From Nitrosomonadales bacterium (GTDB lineage: Bacteria > Pseudomonadota > Gammaproteobacteria > Burkholderiales > Gallionellaceae), in contig JACQYW010000012.1 of assembly GCA_016208015.1 (NCBI GenBank), positions 1-64,000 on the forward strand: DNA of 64,000 nt. Reading direction: 5' to 3'. A program made the position numbers and the translations under genes. Of the stretch, positions 38,452 through 48,910 are shown piece after piece. The stretch's first letter is position 1. The number at the start of each line of letters is the position of its first letter. The notes beneath the pieces are model-generated. The model saw only the letters and a list, made by a program, of their open reading frames with translations. It made no database searches and was not told the origin of the DNA.

Positions 38452-40158
38452 ATGGAACTGACGGGCGCAGAAATTACCATCCGCTGTTTGCAGGAAGAAG
38501 GGGTCGAATACGTTTTCGGCTATCCCGGCGGCGCGGTGTTGTTCATCTACGATGAGCTGTTCAAACAGGAGCAGGTCAAGCATGTGCTGGTGCGCCACGA
38601 GCAGGCGGCCGTGCATGCCGCCGACGGCTATGCGCGCTCCACCGAAAAGGTCGGCGTGGCGCTGGTGACTTCCGGCCCCGGCGTGACCAATGCCGTCACC
38701 GGCATCGCCACGGCCTATCTCGATTCCATCCCCATGGTGGTGATCAGCGGCCAGGTGCCGACCAGCTTCATCGGCGAGGATGCCTTCCAGGAAGTGGATG
38801 CGGTCGGCATCACGCGTCCCTGCGTGAAGCACAACTTCCTCGTCAAGGACGCCAAGGACATCGCCGGCACGCTGAAGAAGGCTTTCTACCTGGCCAAGAG
38901 CGGACGCCCCGGTCCCGTGCTGGTGGACATCCCCAAGGACGTTTCGAACCAGAAAGCGGAGTATTCCTACCCCGCAACGGTGAGTATCCGTTCCTACAAT
39001 CCGCAGGTTCAGGGCGACATCGGCCAGATCAAGCGCGCGGCGCAGATGCTGCTGGAAGCCAAGCGTCCGATGGTCTATGCCGGCGGCGGCGTGATCCTGT
39101 CCGATGCCTCGAAACAATTGACCGAACTGGTGCGCCTGCTGGGCGCGCCCTGCACCAACACGCTGATGGGCTTGGGCGGGTTCCCGGCCAGCGACAATCA
39201 GTTCGTCGGCATGCTCGGCATGCACGGCACCTACGAAGCCAACATGGGCATGCAGAATTGCGATGTGCTGCTGGCCGTGGGCGCGCGTTTTGACGACCGC
39301 GTGATCGGCAACGTGGCGCACTTCAACTCGGTGCCGCGCAAGATCATCCACATCGATATCGACCCGGCTTCCATCTCCAAGCGCGTCAAGGTGGATGTGT
39401 CCATCGTCGGCGACGTGGGGCATGTGGTGTCCGATCTGTTGTCGGTGCTGAACAGCAGCAAACAAAAACCGGATGCGACCGCACTGAAGGATTGGTGGAA
39501 GCAGATAACCGAATGGCGCGGCGCGAATTCGCTGAACTACAAGAACTCCAGCGAACTCATCAAGCCGCAATACGTGATCGAGACCCTGCACAAGATCACT
39601 CACGGCGACGCCTTCGTGACCTCCGACGTGGGGCAGCACCAGATGTGGGCGGCGCAGTACTACAAGTTCAACAAGCCGCGCCGCTGGATCAACTCGGGCG
39701 GCCTCGGCACCATGGGTTTCGGCCTGCCTGCCGCGATGGGCGTGCAATTGGCGCATCCGGGCGCGACCGTGGCCTGCGTCACCGGCGAGGGCAGTATCCA
39801 GATGAACATCCAGGAGTTGTCGACCTGCAAGCAATATAACCTGCCGATCAAGATCGTCGCGCTGAACAACCGTTATCTGGGCATGGTGCGCCAGTGGCAG
39901 GAGTTCTTCCACGGTAACCGTTATTCGCATTCCTACATGGATGCGCTGCCCGACTTCGTCAAACTGGCCGAGGCTTACGGCCATGTCGGCATCCTGGTGG
40001 AGAAACCCTCCGACGTGGAAGGCGCCCTGAAGGAAGCTTTTGCGCGCAAGGACGATCTGGTGTTCCTGGACTTCCGCACCGACTCCACCGAGAACGTGTA
40101 CCCCATGGTTCCCGGCGGCAAAGGCCTGTCCGAAGTGATTCTGGCGGAGGACCTGTAA
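38452..40158 (+). CDS. ilvB: Acetolactate synthase large subunit
   Basis: 568 aa ThDP enzyme for the first common step of valine and leucine synthesis (and acetohydroxybutyrate for isoleucine). Catalytic glutamate in VRHEQAAVHAADGYAR, FAD-region middle domain, and the ThDP motif GEGSIQMNIQELSTCKQYNLPIKIVALNN. The stop overlaps the ilvH start. Could equally be called ilvI. Confidence 0.97.
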   Translation: MELTGAEITIRCLQEEGVEYVFGYPGGAVLFIYDELFKQEQVKHVLVRHEQAAVHAADGYARSTEKVGVALVTSGPGVTNAVTGIATAYLDSIPMVVISGQVPTSFIGEDAFQEVDAVGITRPCVKHNFLVKDAKDIAGTLKKAFYLAKSGRPGPVLVDIPKDVSNQKAEYSYPATVSIRSYNPQVQGDIGQIKRAAQMLLEAKRPMVYAGGGVILSDASKQLTELVRLLGAPCTNTLMGLGGFPASDNQFVGMLGMHGTYEANMGMQNCDVLLAVGARFDDRVIGNVAHFNSVPRKIIHIDIDPASISKRVKVDVSIVGDVGHVVSDLLSVLNSSKQKPDATALKDWWKQITEWRGANSLNYKNSSELIKPQYVIETLHKITHGDAFVTSDVGQHQMWAAQYYKFNKPRRWINSGGLGTMGFGLPAAMGVQLAHPGATVACVTGEGSIQMNIQELSTCKQYNLPIKIVALNNRYLGMVRQWQEFFHGNRYSHSYMDALPDFVKLAEAYGHVGILVEKPSDVEGALKEAFARKDDLVFLDFRTDSTENVYPMVPGGKGLSEVILAEDL

Positions 40159-40649
40159 TGAGACATATCATCTCTTTGCTGATGGAGAACGAATCCGGCG
40201 CGCTGTCGCGCGTGGCGGGATTGTTCTCGGCGCGCGGCTATAACATCGAGTCGCTCAACGTGGCGCCGACCGAAGACCCGACCATGTCGCGCATGACCAT
40301 CGTCACCAGCGGTTCCGACGAAGTCATCGAACAGATCAACAAACAGCTCAACAAGCTGGTGGACGTGGTCACGGTGATGGATCTGACCGACGGCGACCAT
40401 ATCGAACGCGAGCTGATGCTGGTCAAAGTGCGTGCGATCGGCGACGACCGCGAGGAACTGAAACGCATGACCGACATCTTCCGCGGTCGTGTCATCGATG
40501 TCACCGACAAGACCTACACCATCGAACTGACCGGAACGGGACACAAGCTGGACCGCTTTCTGCAGGCGATCGAGCACAGCCTGATCCTGGAAACGGTGCG
40601 CACGGGTGCGTCCGGCATCGGGCGCGGCGACCGCATCCTGAAACTTTGA
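40158..40649 (+). CDS. ilvH: Acetolactate synthase small subunit
   Basis: 163 aa regulatory subunit with an N-terminal ACT domain (MRHIISLLMENESGALSRVAGLFSARGYNIESL) binding valine, and a C-terminal half activating the large subunit. Starts on the last base of the ilvB stop. Lies 33 nt before ilvC. Confidence 0.97.
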   Translation: MRHIISLLMENESGALSRVAGLFSARGYNIESLNVAPTEDPTMSRMTIVTSGSDEVIEQINKQLNKLVDVVTVMDLTDGDHIERELMLVKVRAIGDDREELKRMTDIFRGRVIDVTDKTYTIELTGTGHKLDRFLQAIEHSLILETVRTGASGIGRGDRILKL

Positions 40650-41699
<1,050 letters not shown>

Positions 41700-41790
41700 A
41701 AAAACGGGAAGGGGGAAGGGTGAAGAGGGAGGGGGAAAACCCCGCCGCTCCAAGCTTTTTCCCTTCCCCCTTCTCCCTTTACCCTTCTCA
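41700..41790. repeat. Polypurine/polypyrimidine hairpin between ilvC and psd
   Basis: A G/A-only run (about 41705-41740, including the mirror-symmetric GGGAAGGGGGAAGGG) is followed by a matching C/T-only run (about 41756-41789). Together they can form an imperfect stem of over 30 bp around a short CCCCGCCGCTCCAAG loop. It may end the ilv transcript or act as an mRNA barrier. The same G/A-rich text is a common style of short intergenic repeat in this bacterial group. Confidence 0.6.
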
Positions 41791-41794
41791 AGTT

Positions 41795-42433
41795 ATGAAC
41801 AACTATCCCCACCCCATCATTGCCCGCGAGGGCTGGCCTTTCCTGGCGATCTCACTGGTATTGGCCATTGCCGTCACCGTCTGGTGCGCAGCCTGGGCCA
41901 CGCCGCTGTGGATCATCTTCGTGTTCGTGCTGCAATTCTTCCGCGACCCGGGTCGAGAGATACCGCAGGAAGTTGGCGCCGTATTGTCGCCCTGCGACGG
42001 CCGCGTCATCAAGGTCGAGCGCGCGCAGGATCCTTACGCCCAGCGCGAAGCGATCCTGGTCAGCGTGTTCATGAACGTGTTCAACGTGCACTCCAACCGC
42101 AGCCCGCTGGATGGCACCGTAGAAAAAGTGCAATACTTTCCCGGTAGATTCGTGAATGCCGATCTGGACAAGGCCTCGACCGAGAACGAGCGCAATGCCG
42201 TGGTGCTGAAGACCGGCGACGGACAGACCGTGACCTTTGTGCAGGTGGCCGGCCTGATCGCCCGCCGCATCCTGTGCTACATCAAGGTCGGCGATGTACT
42301 GACAAAAGGACAGCGTTACGGTTTCATCCGTTTCGGCTCGCGTGTGGATGTCTATCTGCCGCTGACGGCTACCGTCAAGGTCGCCATCGGTGATAAAGTG
42401 TCCGCCACCACCACCATACTGGCAAAACTCTGA
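41795..42433 (+). CDS. psd: Phosphatidylserine decarboxylase (short form)
   Basis: 212 aa. Membrane helix at about 15-45, then the PSD fold with [20 protein letters not shown]. The self-cleavage site that makes the pyruvoyl group is the Gly-Ser in [11 protein letters not shown]. Converts phosphatidylserine to phosphatidylethanolamine. The substrate-producing pssA follows after 4 nt. Confidence 0.95.
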   Translation: MNNYPHPIIAREGWPFLAISLVLAIAVTVWCAAWATPLWIIFVFVLQFFRDPGREIPQEVGAVLSPCDGRVIKVERAQDPYAQREAILVSVFMNVFNVHSNRSPLDGTVEKVQYFPGRFVNADLDKASTENERNAVVLKTGDGQTVTFVQVAGLIARRILCYIKVGDVLTKGQRYGFIRFGSRVDVYLPLTATVKVAIGDKVSATTTILAKL

Positions 42434-42437
42434 ACCC

Positions 42438-43199
42438 ATGGATGAACTGAATCAGCGCAAACACATGGACTTACGTCGACGCAGCATCTACCTGCTGCCG
42501 AACCTGTTCACCACAGCTGCGCTGTTCGCCGGGTTCTATGCCATCGTGCAGGCGATGAACAGCAAGTTCGAGTTCGCCGCCGTGGCCATCTTCATCGCCA
42601 TGGTGCTGGACGGTCTGGACGGTCGCGTGGCGCGCCTGACGCACACGCAGAGCGAGTTCGGTGCCGAGTACGACAGCCTGTCCGACATGGTCTCGTTCGG
42701 TGTGGCGCCTTCCATCCTGATGTACGAATGGGCGTTCCGCGACCTGGGCAAGTGGGGCTGGTTCGCCGCCTTCATCTATTGTGCGGGTGCGGCCTTGCGC
42801 CTGGCCCGTTTCAACACCAATATCGACGTGGTCGACAAGCGTTACTTCCAGGGATTGCCCAGTCCGGCGGCGGCAGCGCTGGTGGCTGGTGCGGTGTGGG
42901 TGGCGTTGGACAACAGCTATTCCGGCTTCGAGTTGCGCTGGTATGCCGCCTTGCTCACCGTGTTCGCCGGGCTGAGCATGGTCAGCAACCTCAAGTATTA
43001 CAGCTTCAAATCGTTCAACATGCGCAAGAGCGTGCCGTTCATCGTCATCTTCCTGTTCGTGCTGTTCTTCATCTTCCTGGCGCAGAATCCGCCCCTGAAC
43101 CTGTTCCTGTTGTTCTTCGGCTATTGCCTGTCAGGCTACGTGATGTGGCTGCTGAGCCTGCGCAAGCCGAAGATCATCCCGCCTGCGGATCAGCCCTAG
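42438..43199 (+). CDS. pssA: CDP-diacylglycerol-serine O-phosphatidyltransferase
   Basis: 253 aa, multi-helix membrane enzyme. The CDP-alcohol phosphatidyltransferase motif is complete: DGLDGRVARLT...GAEYDSLSD. Makes phosphatidylserine for Psd encoded just upstream. Converges with the adenosyltransferase gene, with 4 nt overlap. Confidence 0.95.
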   Translation: MDELNQRKHMDLRRRSIYLLPNLFTTAALFAGFYAIVQAMNSKFEFAAVAIFIAMVLDGLDGRVARLTHTQSEFGAEYDSLSDMVSFGVAPSILMYEWAFRDLGKWGWFAAFIYCAGAALRLARFNTNIDVVDKRYFQGLPSPAAAALVAGAVWVALDNSYSGFELRWYAALLTVFAGLSMVSNLKYYSFKSFNMRKSVPFIVIFLFVLFFIFLAQNPPLNLFLLFFGYCLSGYVMWLLSLRKPKIIPPADQP

Positions 43200-43726
43200 C
43201 GTTGCCAGAGTGTCTCTGCCTGTCCCGCTTCGCGGTTCAACACCCGGCAGAGTACGAACAACAGGTCGGAAAGCCGATTCAGATATTGCAGCCCCTCGCG
43301 AGGGGCTGTTTCATTTTGCACGAGTTGAAAATAATCGCGCTCAGCCCGCCGCGCAGCACAGCGGGCGACATGGCACAGCGCGGCGGCGCGCGTGCCGCCG
43401 GGGAGGATGAATTCCCTGAGCGGCGGCAGGGCGGCGTTGTAGTGAGCGATCGCCTCATCCAGTCGGACGAGCTTGGCGGCAGCGAACGGCGCACCGGGCG
43501 ACGCGAGCATCCCGCCGAAGTCGAACAGTTCGTTCTGGATGCGCAGCAACTCCAGCCGGACCGGCTCCGGCATCGTTTCGGCCAGCAGCACGCCGAGATG
43601 GCTGTTGAGTTCGTCCACGCTGCCGATGGCGGCGATGCGCGGATGGTCCTTGGGCAGGCGCGAACCGTCGGCCAGGCCGGTCGTGCCGTCGTCGCCGGTA
43701 CGTGTGGTGATCTTGGAGAGTCTCAT
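43196..43726 (-). CDS. ATP:cob(I)alamin adenosyltransferase, PduO type
   Basis: 176 aa from MRLSKITTRTGDDGTTGL, the standard PduO N-terminus with the ATP loop. Conserved VDELNSHLG and FILPGGTRAAALCHVARCAARRAER, then LNRLSDLLFVLCR. Makes adenosylcobalamin. No other cobalamin genes or B12 riboswitch are seen nearby. Overlaps the DUF1841 gene by 4 nt. Confidence 0.93.
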   Translation of the reverse strand: MRLSKITTRTGDDGTTGLADGSRLPKDHPRIAAIGSVDELNSHLGVLLAETMPEPVRLELLRIQNELFDFGGMLASPGAPFAAAKLVRLDEAIAHYNAALPPLREFILPGGTRAAALCHVARCAARRAERDYFQLVQNETAPREGLQYLNRLSDLLFVLCRVLNREAGQAETLWQR

Positions 43727-44145
43727 TGTTTCTCCAGACAGGAAATGTAGACCGCCGCGTCCGGCGCGGTCTTGTTGCGCTGCGCCTGCCAGATCATCTC
43801 GCCCAGACAATCCATCATCGCGTGCTGCGCCTCGTGTTCCGATTCGTACTTCTGCGTGAGCCGCACGAACTGCTCACGGATACCGTGCGGCTGGCCGATG
43901 GAGATCTGCTCCTCGATGGTCAGGTGCATCATCAGGTGCAGAAAAGGATTCACCACCGTGCCGTCCGGCGCGTAGTCCTTGTCCTGATTGCTTTCCGCAT
44001 CGTTGAACAGGGAGTGGTATTCCGGGTGCTTGCTGATCAATTGCGCGGTCAGGTCTTCCAGCGGCGTCAGCAACTCTCCGGCGCAGCGTTTGCGCCAGGA
44101 TTCGAACAGGAAGTTTCGCGCTTCGTCGCGGGATGGGTTGTACAT
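43723..44145 (-). CDS. DUF1841 family protein
   Basis: 140 aa from MYNPSRDEARNFLFESWRK, the usual family start; an upstream in-frame ATG at 44199 would add 18 unconserved residues. Soluble, with a histidine-rich centre (NPFLHLMMHLTIEEQISIGQPHGI). Function unknown. Cotranscribed with the adenosyltransferase. Confidence 0.8.
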   Translation of the reverse strand: MYNPSRDEARNFLFESWRKRCAGELLTPLEDLTAQLISKHPEYHSLFNDAESNQDKDYAPDGTVVNPFLHLMMHLTIEEQISIGQPHGIREQFVRLTQKYESEHEAQHAMMDCLGEMIWQAQRNKTAPDAAVYISCLEKQ

Positions 44146-44306
44146 ACGATGCACCTTGGTAGAGCGCCGGATTGTCCCTGCAACAGCCATATACGTCAAC
44201 GCGCCTTACTGTGCACGGCCCCTGGATGGCTCGGAAATGAGTTCAGGTAGAATGAGCGAGAGAAATGATCCGGCAGGCAACCAACATTCGAGTATAGGAG
44301 AGAAAA

Positions 44307-45164
44307 ATGCAGAATTCACTGACTGACGGCTCCGGCGATACAATGGTCTTTACGGCCAAGCTGCTGAGCTCGGAGCGCATCACGCCGGAGTCCTCGCGGG
44401 AAGAGGTCAGGCAGCTTGTTTTCCACACGGACAACCTTTATTTCGACAGCAAAGTGGGCAGTTGCATCCGCGTGCTCGCTCCCGGACAGTACGGCAGTCC
44501 TCATCACGCCCGGCTCTATTCGATCGCTGACAGTGAGTCATCCGACGCTGGGGCCAGGTTCGAGATATGCGTTCGCCGCTGTTCCTACGTGGATGACGCC
44601 AGTGGCGAGGAGTATGGCGGTGTCGCTTCGAACTACCTGTGCGACCTCAAGCCGGACAGCGCCATCCGGTTTTCCGGTCCTGTCGGATATCCGTTCGTCA
44701 TCCCGGAAGATCCGAATGCCAATCTGCTGATGATCGGCGTGGGTACGGGGATCGCACCGTTCCGCGGCCTGATCCGGATGATCTACGAGAAGCATGGCGG
44801 CTGGAAAGGAAAAGTGCGGTTGTTCCACGGTGCGCGGAGCGGCCTGGAATCGCTTTACATGAACGACGTCAACAATGACATCGGCAGTTATTTCGACCAG
44901 CCGACGTTCAGGGCCTTTCAGGCGGTGAGTCCGCGTCCGGCCTTTAATGCACCAGCCGCTCTGGATAAGGCGCTGGAACAAAATGCGGCAGAGGTATGGG
45001 AGATCGTGAATAGTCCGGATAGCCGCGTCTACCTGGCTGGCGCAACGCAGATGCTCGACATGATAACCGAGGCGATGAGCAAGGCTGCCGGTTCTGCCGA
45101 TGCATGGAAATCAAAGCGCAACGAGTTGGTCGCCGCTGGCCGCTGGCTGGAGGTTCTCTACTAG
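44307..45164 (+). CDS. Ferredoxin-NADP+ reductase-like FAD oxidoreductase
   Basis: 285 aa. FAD-binding beta-barrel with RLYSIADS (the RxYS motif), a CVRRCSY segment, then the NAD(P) domain with GVGTGIAPFRGLIRMI and a C-terminal aromatic residue (Tyr285) as in plant-type FNR. It resembles long-chain plant-type FNRs with the CxRR segment. No ferredoxin gene is adjacent; whether it works with ferredoxin here is open. It has its own GGAGAG ribosome site. Confidence 0.85.
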   Translation: MQNSLTDGSGDTMVFTAKLLSSERITPESSREEVRQLVFHTDNLYFDSKVGSCIRVLAPGQYGSPHHARLYSIADSESSDAGARFEICVRRCSYVDDASGEEYGGVASNYLCDLKPDSAIRFSGPVGYPFVIPEDPNANLLMIGVGTGIAPFRGLIRMIYEKHGGWKGKVRLFHGARSGLESLYMNDVNNDIGSYFDQPTFRAFQAVSPRPAFNAPAALDKALEQNAAEVWEIVNSPDSRVYLAGATQMLDMITEAMSKAAGSADAWKSKRNELVAAGRWLEVLY

Positions 45165-45428
45165 AGAATGTCGAAAAAATCAGCAGGCATTACCAAATCA
45201 GTCTTTGCGTGGCAGCATCAAGCGACTGAATAACTGTCCCGCAGTGTCGAGGTCTTTTTGTTTCTGATCTGCTACGTACATGAGCAACGCGATCAGCTTC
45301 ATCCGCCCCGCGCGAATGTGACTTGTTGATTTGGGTTTCCTAATCATAAAGGAAGCTTACGCTTTCGAGCCTGTCGCCACAATGAACCGGGTTGCTGGCT
45401 AGCTGAACGAAAAGTACAGGAGCGCTGA

Positions 45429-45662
45429 ATGCTGGTCACTTTCACAACCGATGCCTATGCCGACATCACCATGTTCGGGGATGTCGCCCTCAAGATGCTG
45501 AAAATGATGGGACACAGCGCAAATGTGCACGGGGCCATTTGGGCAGAAGATGTTCCCGAGGCACTCAGCCGATTAACTGCTGCTATCGATGCAGAAAAAT
45601 CTACGCCGGCACTGGCTGATATAAATGTGGACGAGTGCTGCGCGGTCAAAGGAGGCATCTAG
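45429..45662 (+). CDS. DUF1840 family protein
   Basis: 77 aa, MLVTFTTDAYADITMFGDVALKMLKMMG, matching small DUF1840 proteins of betaproteobacteria. Cytoplasmic, function unknown. The 264 nt upstream (45165-45428) and 212 nt downstream hold no gene I can support. Confidence 0.75.
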   Translation: MLVTFTTDAYADITMFGDVALKMLKMMGHSANVHGAIWAEDVPEALSRLTAAIDAEKSTPALADINVDECCAVKGGI

Positions 45663-45874
45663 GGTTTTTCTAGACAGAACTTTGCTGATCGGTCGCTTTG
45701 AGGCGGCTGCACATTCAATATCCTTCTCCTTAGCGGTCACTTGTAATATCTAAATTCCCTTTCCCTGACGCCGCACGTCCCTGATGATGGCTTTGCGGAC
45801 TTGATGACAAATCACCACGAAAAGAGTAGGTTTATCCGACAAATACTGTTGCGTTGATCTAAAAGGGAGGCATC

Positions 45875-46774
45875 ATGAAATTCGCAATGAATTTTCTATC
45901 CTTGTTATTCGCCGCTCTTATCCTTTCCAACACCGCCTACGCCGAATCGCCGCGCGAGCAACTCAAGCAGATGGTTGGTCAGTTGCAGGCGAATCCTGAC
46001 GATGATGCCTTGCGCGAGAAGATCATCAAGTTCGCACAGAAACTCAAGCCTGCACCGGCGATACCTGAGGAGGCGGAGCGGCGCATGGCGCGCGGCACGG
46101 CGGCGTTCAAGGGGGCCAAATCAATCGCGGATTATCAAAAAGCAGCACAGGAATTCGATCAGGCGACACTCGCCGCGCCGTGGTATGGCGATGCGTATTT
46201 CAACCTCGGTGTGACTCAGGATAAAGCGGAGAATTACGAGAGTGCATTGCGCAGCCTCAAGCTCGCGATACTGGCCATACCTAATAGCAAAGATATCAAG
46301 GCGCTGATTTATGAGGTCGAGTATCGCAGCGAGAATTCTCCAGAAGCACGGGCGGCAAAGGAACGGAGCCGTGACCAAGCCTTGCTGCTTTCCATTAATG
46401 GTGCAAGGTATTCTTATGACAAGGAGTATCAAAGCGCCCCAGGTAGTGTCGACAAGTACACATTCGACATCCGTGGAAATGAGGTAATCATGGGCAGCAG
46501 TTTCTCAGCCGGACAATATCAGAGACAGAATTATCCTGAACAGATACTAGATTCGCCGTGGAAGGAGATTGATCGGTCTGCCCTGGCCGGACGCCAGTTT
46601 TCTACTAGCAAACCTTGGCTTTGCGATGTTTCATGTCCACCGACATGTGCTCGAACAGAAATGGGTGGCAGGTTTCATTGGAATTGCCCCATGACGGGCA
46701 TTATCAGGGAGGACGGGAATTCAATTGAATTCACTGGTAACGGCACTTCCATGATTTTTAAACGGGAACGATAA
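45875..46774 (+). CDS. Exported TPR-like protein with shared ESPRxxLKQ module
   Basis: 299 aa. Signal peptide ends at NTAYA-E. Next comes the module ESPREQLKQMV...NPDDDALREKII (about 24-50), shared with the genes at 48672 and 49426. A TPR-like repeat follows (about 75-150, YQKAAQEFDQATLAAPWYGDAYFNLG...YESALRSLKLAILAIP). The C-terminal 140 residues with several cysteines (WLCDVSCPPTCART) are unrecognised. Preceded by AAAGGGAGG. Probably periplasmic. Confidence 0.85.
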   Translation: MKFAMNFLSLLFAALILSNTAYAESPREQLKQMVGQLQANPDDDALREKIIKFAQKLKPAPAIPEEAERRMARGTAAFKGAKSIADYQKAAQEFDQATLAAPWYGDAYFNLGVTQDKAENYESALRSLKLAILAIPNSKDIKALIYEVEYRSENSPEARAAKERSRDQALLLSINGARYSYDKEYQSAPGSVDKYTFDIRGNEVIMGSSFSAGQYQRQNYPEQILDSPWKEIDRSALAGRQFSTSKPWLCDVSCPPTCARTEMGGRFHWNCPMTGIIREDGNSIEFTGNGTSMIFKRER

Positions 46775-46852
46775 GCAAGGTGTATGGAATGCACCCTACG
46801 TTTTGAATGAATAATGGATCGTCGCACGAACCAAAGAACAGGAGGCCCGCAC

Positions 46853-48034
46853 ATGTTCAATAAAACTTTCATTTGCTTGGTGGGGGTTGGCGCTGTACTC
46901 GCGTCTATTCCCACTGAATGTTTCGCCGGGATGAACGAATATGTTGAAGCGCGCTGCGCGGCGATGAACGCGACATTCAACTACAACAATGGTCGGTGTG
47001 TATGCAAACCCGGATTCACTGAATCCAATAACACTTGCGTCCCCAATGGCAGTTCCAGCGACTCGGGAGGCTCCAGCAGTTCAGGCCGCGACTACGAAGC
47101 CGAGCGTCGCGCCCAAGAACAAGCCGATGCGGCACGCCGTGTCGAAGAACAACGCCAAGCCGAACTCGAACGTCAGCGCAGAGAGGCTGAGAACAAACGC
47201 CGCATCGAAGAAGCCGCAAGGCAGGCCAAATTCCTGGAAGACCGCGATGCTGCCGCCAGCACCTTGCGTGGCTCGACCGGCACTCGCTCCACATCGAGTG
47301 CGTCCGGCGAAATGCTGCTGCGTGGTTCGACTTCAACATCAGGCAGCACCGGCTTGCGCGGCAGCAGCACGGACAGTGGCCTGCGGGGTTTGAGAACCGG
47401 CACCACGGTGACACCGAACACCGACCCCATGGTGGTGGATGCGCGCAACGTGCCATCCGGTTTGCCAAAATCCGTGGACGATGCCATACCGCATACGCCT
47501 TCGGGCGAACGTGTACGCAAAGGATTTCAAGCCGTTCAAGCTGGCGATTGGAAAGTCGCGCTGGCGTGGTTTCAGGATGCGCACAACAAAGAACCCGGCG
47601 ATCCCGGCATCGCGCGTCTCGTCGATCTGGCGCAGTTCACGCTCGAATATCGGACACGGGCCCCAACGCCAACGCAATCTACACAATCGCCTAATCAAAA
47701 TTCCAAAAGAAAATCCACCGCTGACGAAGAAGCTAAACCTGGCGATACTTTAGCCCGTATCACAGCAAGCAAGATGGCGGCCAAGGCACGCGCCGATGCT
47801 GCATTCAAGAAGTATGTCGAAAAGTATGGTGAGCATGATGCAGTTGGCCGCTCTATTGCAGTTTCCAAGGCGGCACGAGGTGAAGGTTACTCGGATGCGG
47901 AATTGAAGGAGCAATTGCAGGAAGCACTGATGGATTATCGAAATAACTATCGCAAGAACCATCCTAACGGTCGTGATGGAAGTGTTGGTGGCAGCCCTAG
48001 GGCCGATGAAATTGTATTAGGCGGCAAGGGATGA
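46853..48034 (+). CDS. Exported low-complexity protein with Cys-rich head and LRGS repeats
   Basis: 393 aa from the ATG after GGAGG. Signal peptide (cut near CFA-G), then a short cysteine cluster (C-x11-CVC-x10-C, EGF-like spacing). A Ser/Gly linker leads to an Arg/Glu/Gln coiled coil (about 78-135) and a tract with four LRGS/LRGL units (about 140-185). A TPR-like helix pair (GFQAVQAGDWKVALAWFQDAHNKEPGDPG, starting about 223) and a Lys-rich helical tail complete it. No family recognised. It looks like a modular surface or periplasmic scaffold. Confidence 0.8.
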   Translation: MFNKTFICLVGVGAVLASIPTECFAGMNEYVEARCAAMNATFNYNNGRCVCKPGFTESNNTCVPNGSSSDSGGSSSSGRDYEAERRAQEQADAARRVEEQRQAELERQRREAENKRRIEEAARQAKFLEDRDAAASTLRGSTGTRSTSSASGEMLLRGSTSTSGSTGLRGSSTDSGLRGLRTGTTVTPNTDPMVVDARNVPSGLPKSVDDAIPHTPSGERVRKGFQAVQAGDWKVALAWFQDAHNKEPGDPGIARLVDLAQFTLEYRTRAPTPTQSTQSPNQNSKRKSTADEEAKPGDTLARITASKMAAKARADAAFKKYVEKYGEHDAVGRSIAVSKAARGEGYSDAELKEQLQEALMDYRNNYRKNHPNGRDGSVGGSPRADEIVLGGKG

Positions 48035-48094
48035 AATGTTTCAGCAGGCTTGGGGCGCATACCTTGCGCCATGTTTGTTTAACGAGGAGGCTAT

Positions 48095-48646
48095 ATGGAA
48101 ACCCAACAAGCAATTTCGCAAGAACGTGACACCAAGAGTGATAAACAAAAAGCGGGGGATAAATCTGCGTTTGCTATGTTCGTTTCTATCATGTCGGTGA
48201 TTACCGCAGTTTGTTCGCTTTGGCTTTCAATTGAATCTAACAGGGACAGTGAACGTGTGGCGCGTGTCAACGCATATATGCAGCTTCGGGAATCCTTTAA
48301 TCGTGTAGCGGCTGCTATTCCCGGGAAATATTATGACGTTAACGCAGCCGTTCCAGAAAAGGGCACCGATGACCGAAGGGCGATTCAAAATTATTGGTAT
48401 TTGACGTTTGACGAGTGGTACGTTACCACCCAATTAAATGATCGTGCTTTTCAAATGCTGTGGGATGATCGCTTTCAGGAAGTTATCGGTGCAATGCTGG
48501 AAAAACCTGTACCACGTGCAGTCGTGTGTAATTTGATAAACGAAAAATTTAGTCAAAATCATCTTCAAAATGAGTATGCGAAAGTACTCGATGATCTGTA
48601 TATCAACAGCGAGAAACATCAGGGAGAGCATCTCTGTAAAAAATAG
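48095..48646 (+). CDS. Single-pass membrane protein, unknown
   Basis: 183 aa. Hydrophilic N-terminal 25 residues, one transmembrane helix (about 27-48, FAMFVSIMSVITAVCSLWLSI), then a mostly helical domain of about 130 residues with RVNAYMQLRESFN and YWYLTFDEWYVTTQL. It resembles the layout of small DUF4760-like membrane proteins, but I cannot assign it. Base composition is more AT-rich than the hydrogenase region, suggesting acquisition. Confidence 0.75.
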   Translation: METQQAISQERDTKSDKQKAGDKSAFAMFVSIMSVITAVCSLWLSIESNRDSERVARVNAYMQLRESFNRVAAAIPGKYYDVNAAVPEKGTDDRRAIQNYWYLTFDEWYVTTQLNDRAFQMLWDDRFQEVIGAMLEKPVPRAVVCNLINEKFSQNHLQNEYAKVLDDLYINSEKHQGEHLCKK

Positions 48647-48671
48647 GCCGTCGAATGTAAAGAAGGGGGGC

Positions 48672-48893
48672 ATGAAGCTCACGATGAAATTATTGGTTCT
48701 GTTATTTTGTGCACAACTGCTGGCGAGCAGTGCCAATGCGGAATCGCCGCGCGAGCAACTCAAGCAGATGGTCGATCAGTTGCATCAAAATCCAGATGAC
48801 GATGCTTTACGCGAGAAGATCATCATGCTCGCTCGAACGGTCAAGTCGACGATACCGGAAGTGGCGGTGCGCTACCTTGTGATTGTGGATTAA
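48672..48893 (+). CDS. Short exported paralogue: leader plus ESPREQLKQ module only
   Basis: 73 aa. Signal peptide (to SSANA-E), then ESPREQLKQMV...NPDDDALREKII almost identical to the gene at 45875, including 31 consecutive identical bases (45944-45974 and 48741-48771). It stops after IPEVAVRYLVIVD, where the longer gene continues into TPRs. It is either a truncated copy or a stand-alone miniature version. Confidence 0.65.
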   Translation: MKLTMKLLVLLFCAQLLASSANAESPREQLKQMVDQLHQNPDDDALREKIIMLARTVKSTIPEVAVRYLVIVD

Positions 48894-48910
48894 TTGACTA
48901 GGGATGAATC

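Noticed and set aside
44146..44306. Cobalamin riboswitch upstream of the adenosyltransferase operon
   Set aside because: The interval is short and lacks the B12-box text; no supporting structure was seen.
45165..45428. Possible small gene before the DUF1840 gene
   Set aside because: The longest frames are short, without a ribosome site or protein likeness.
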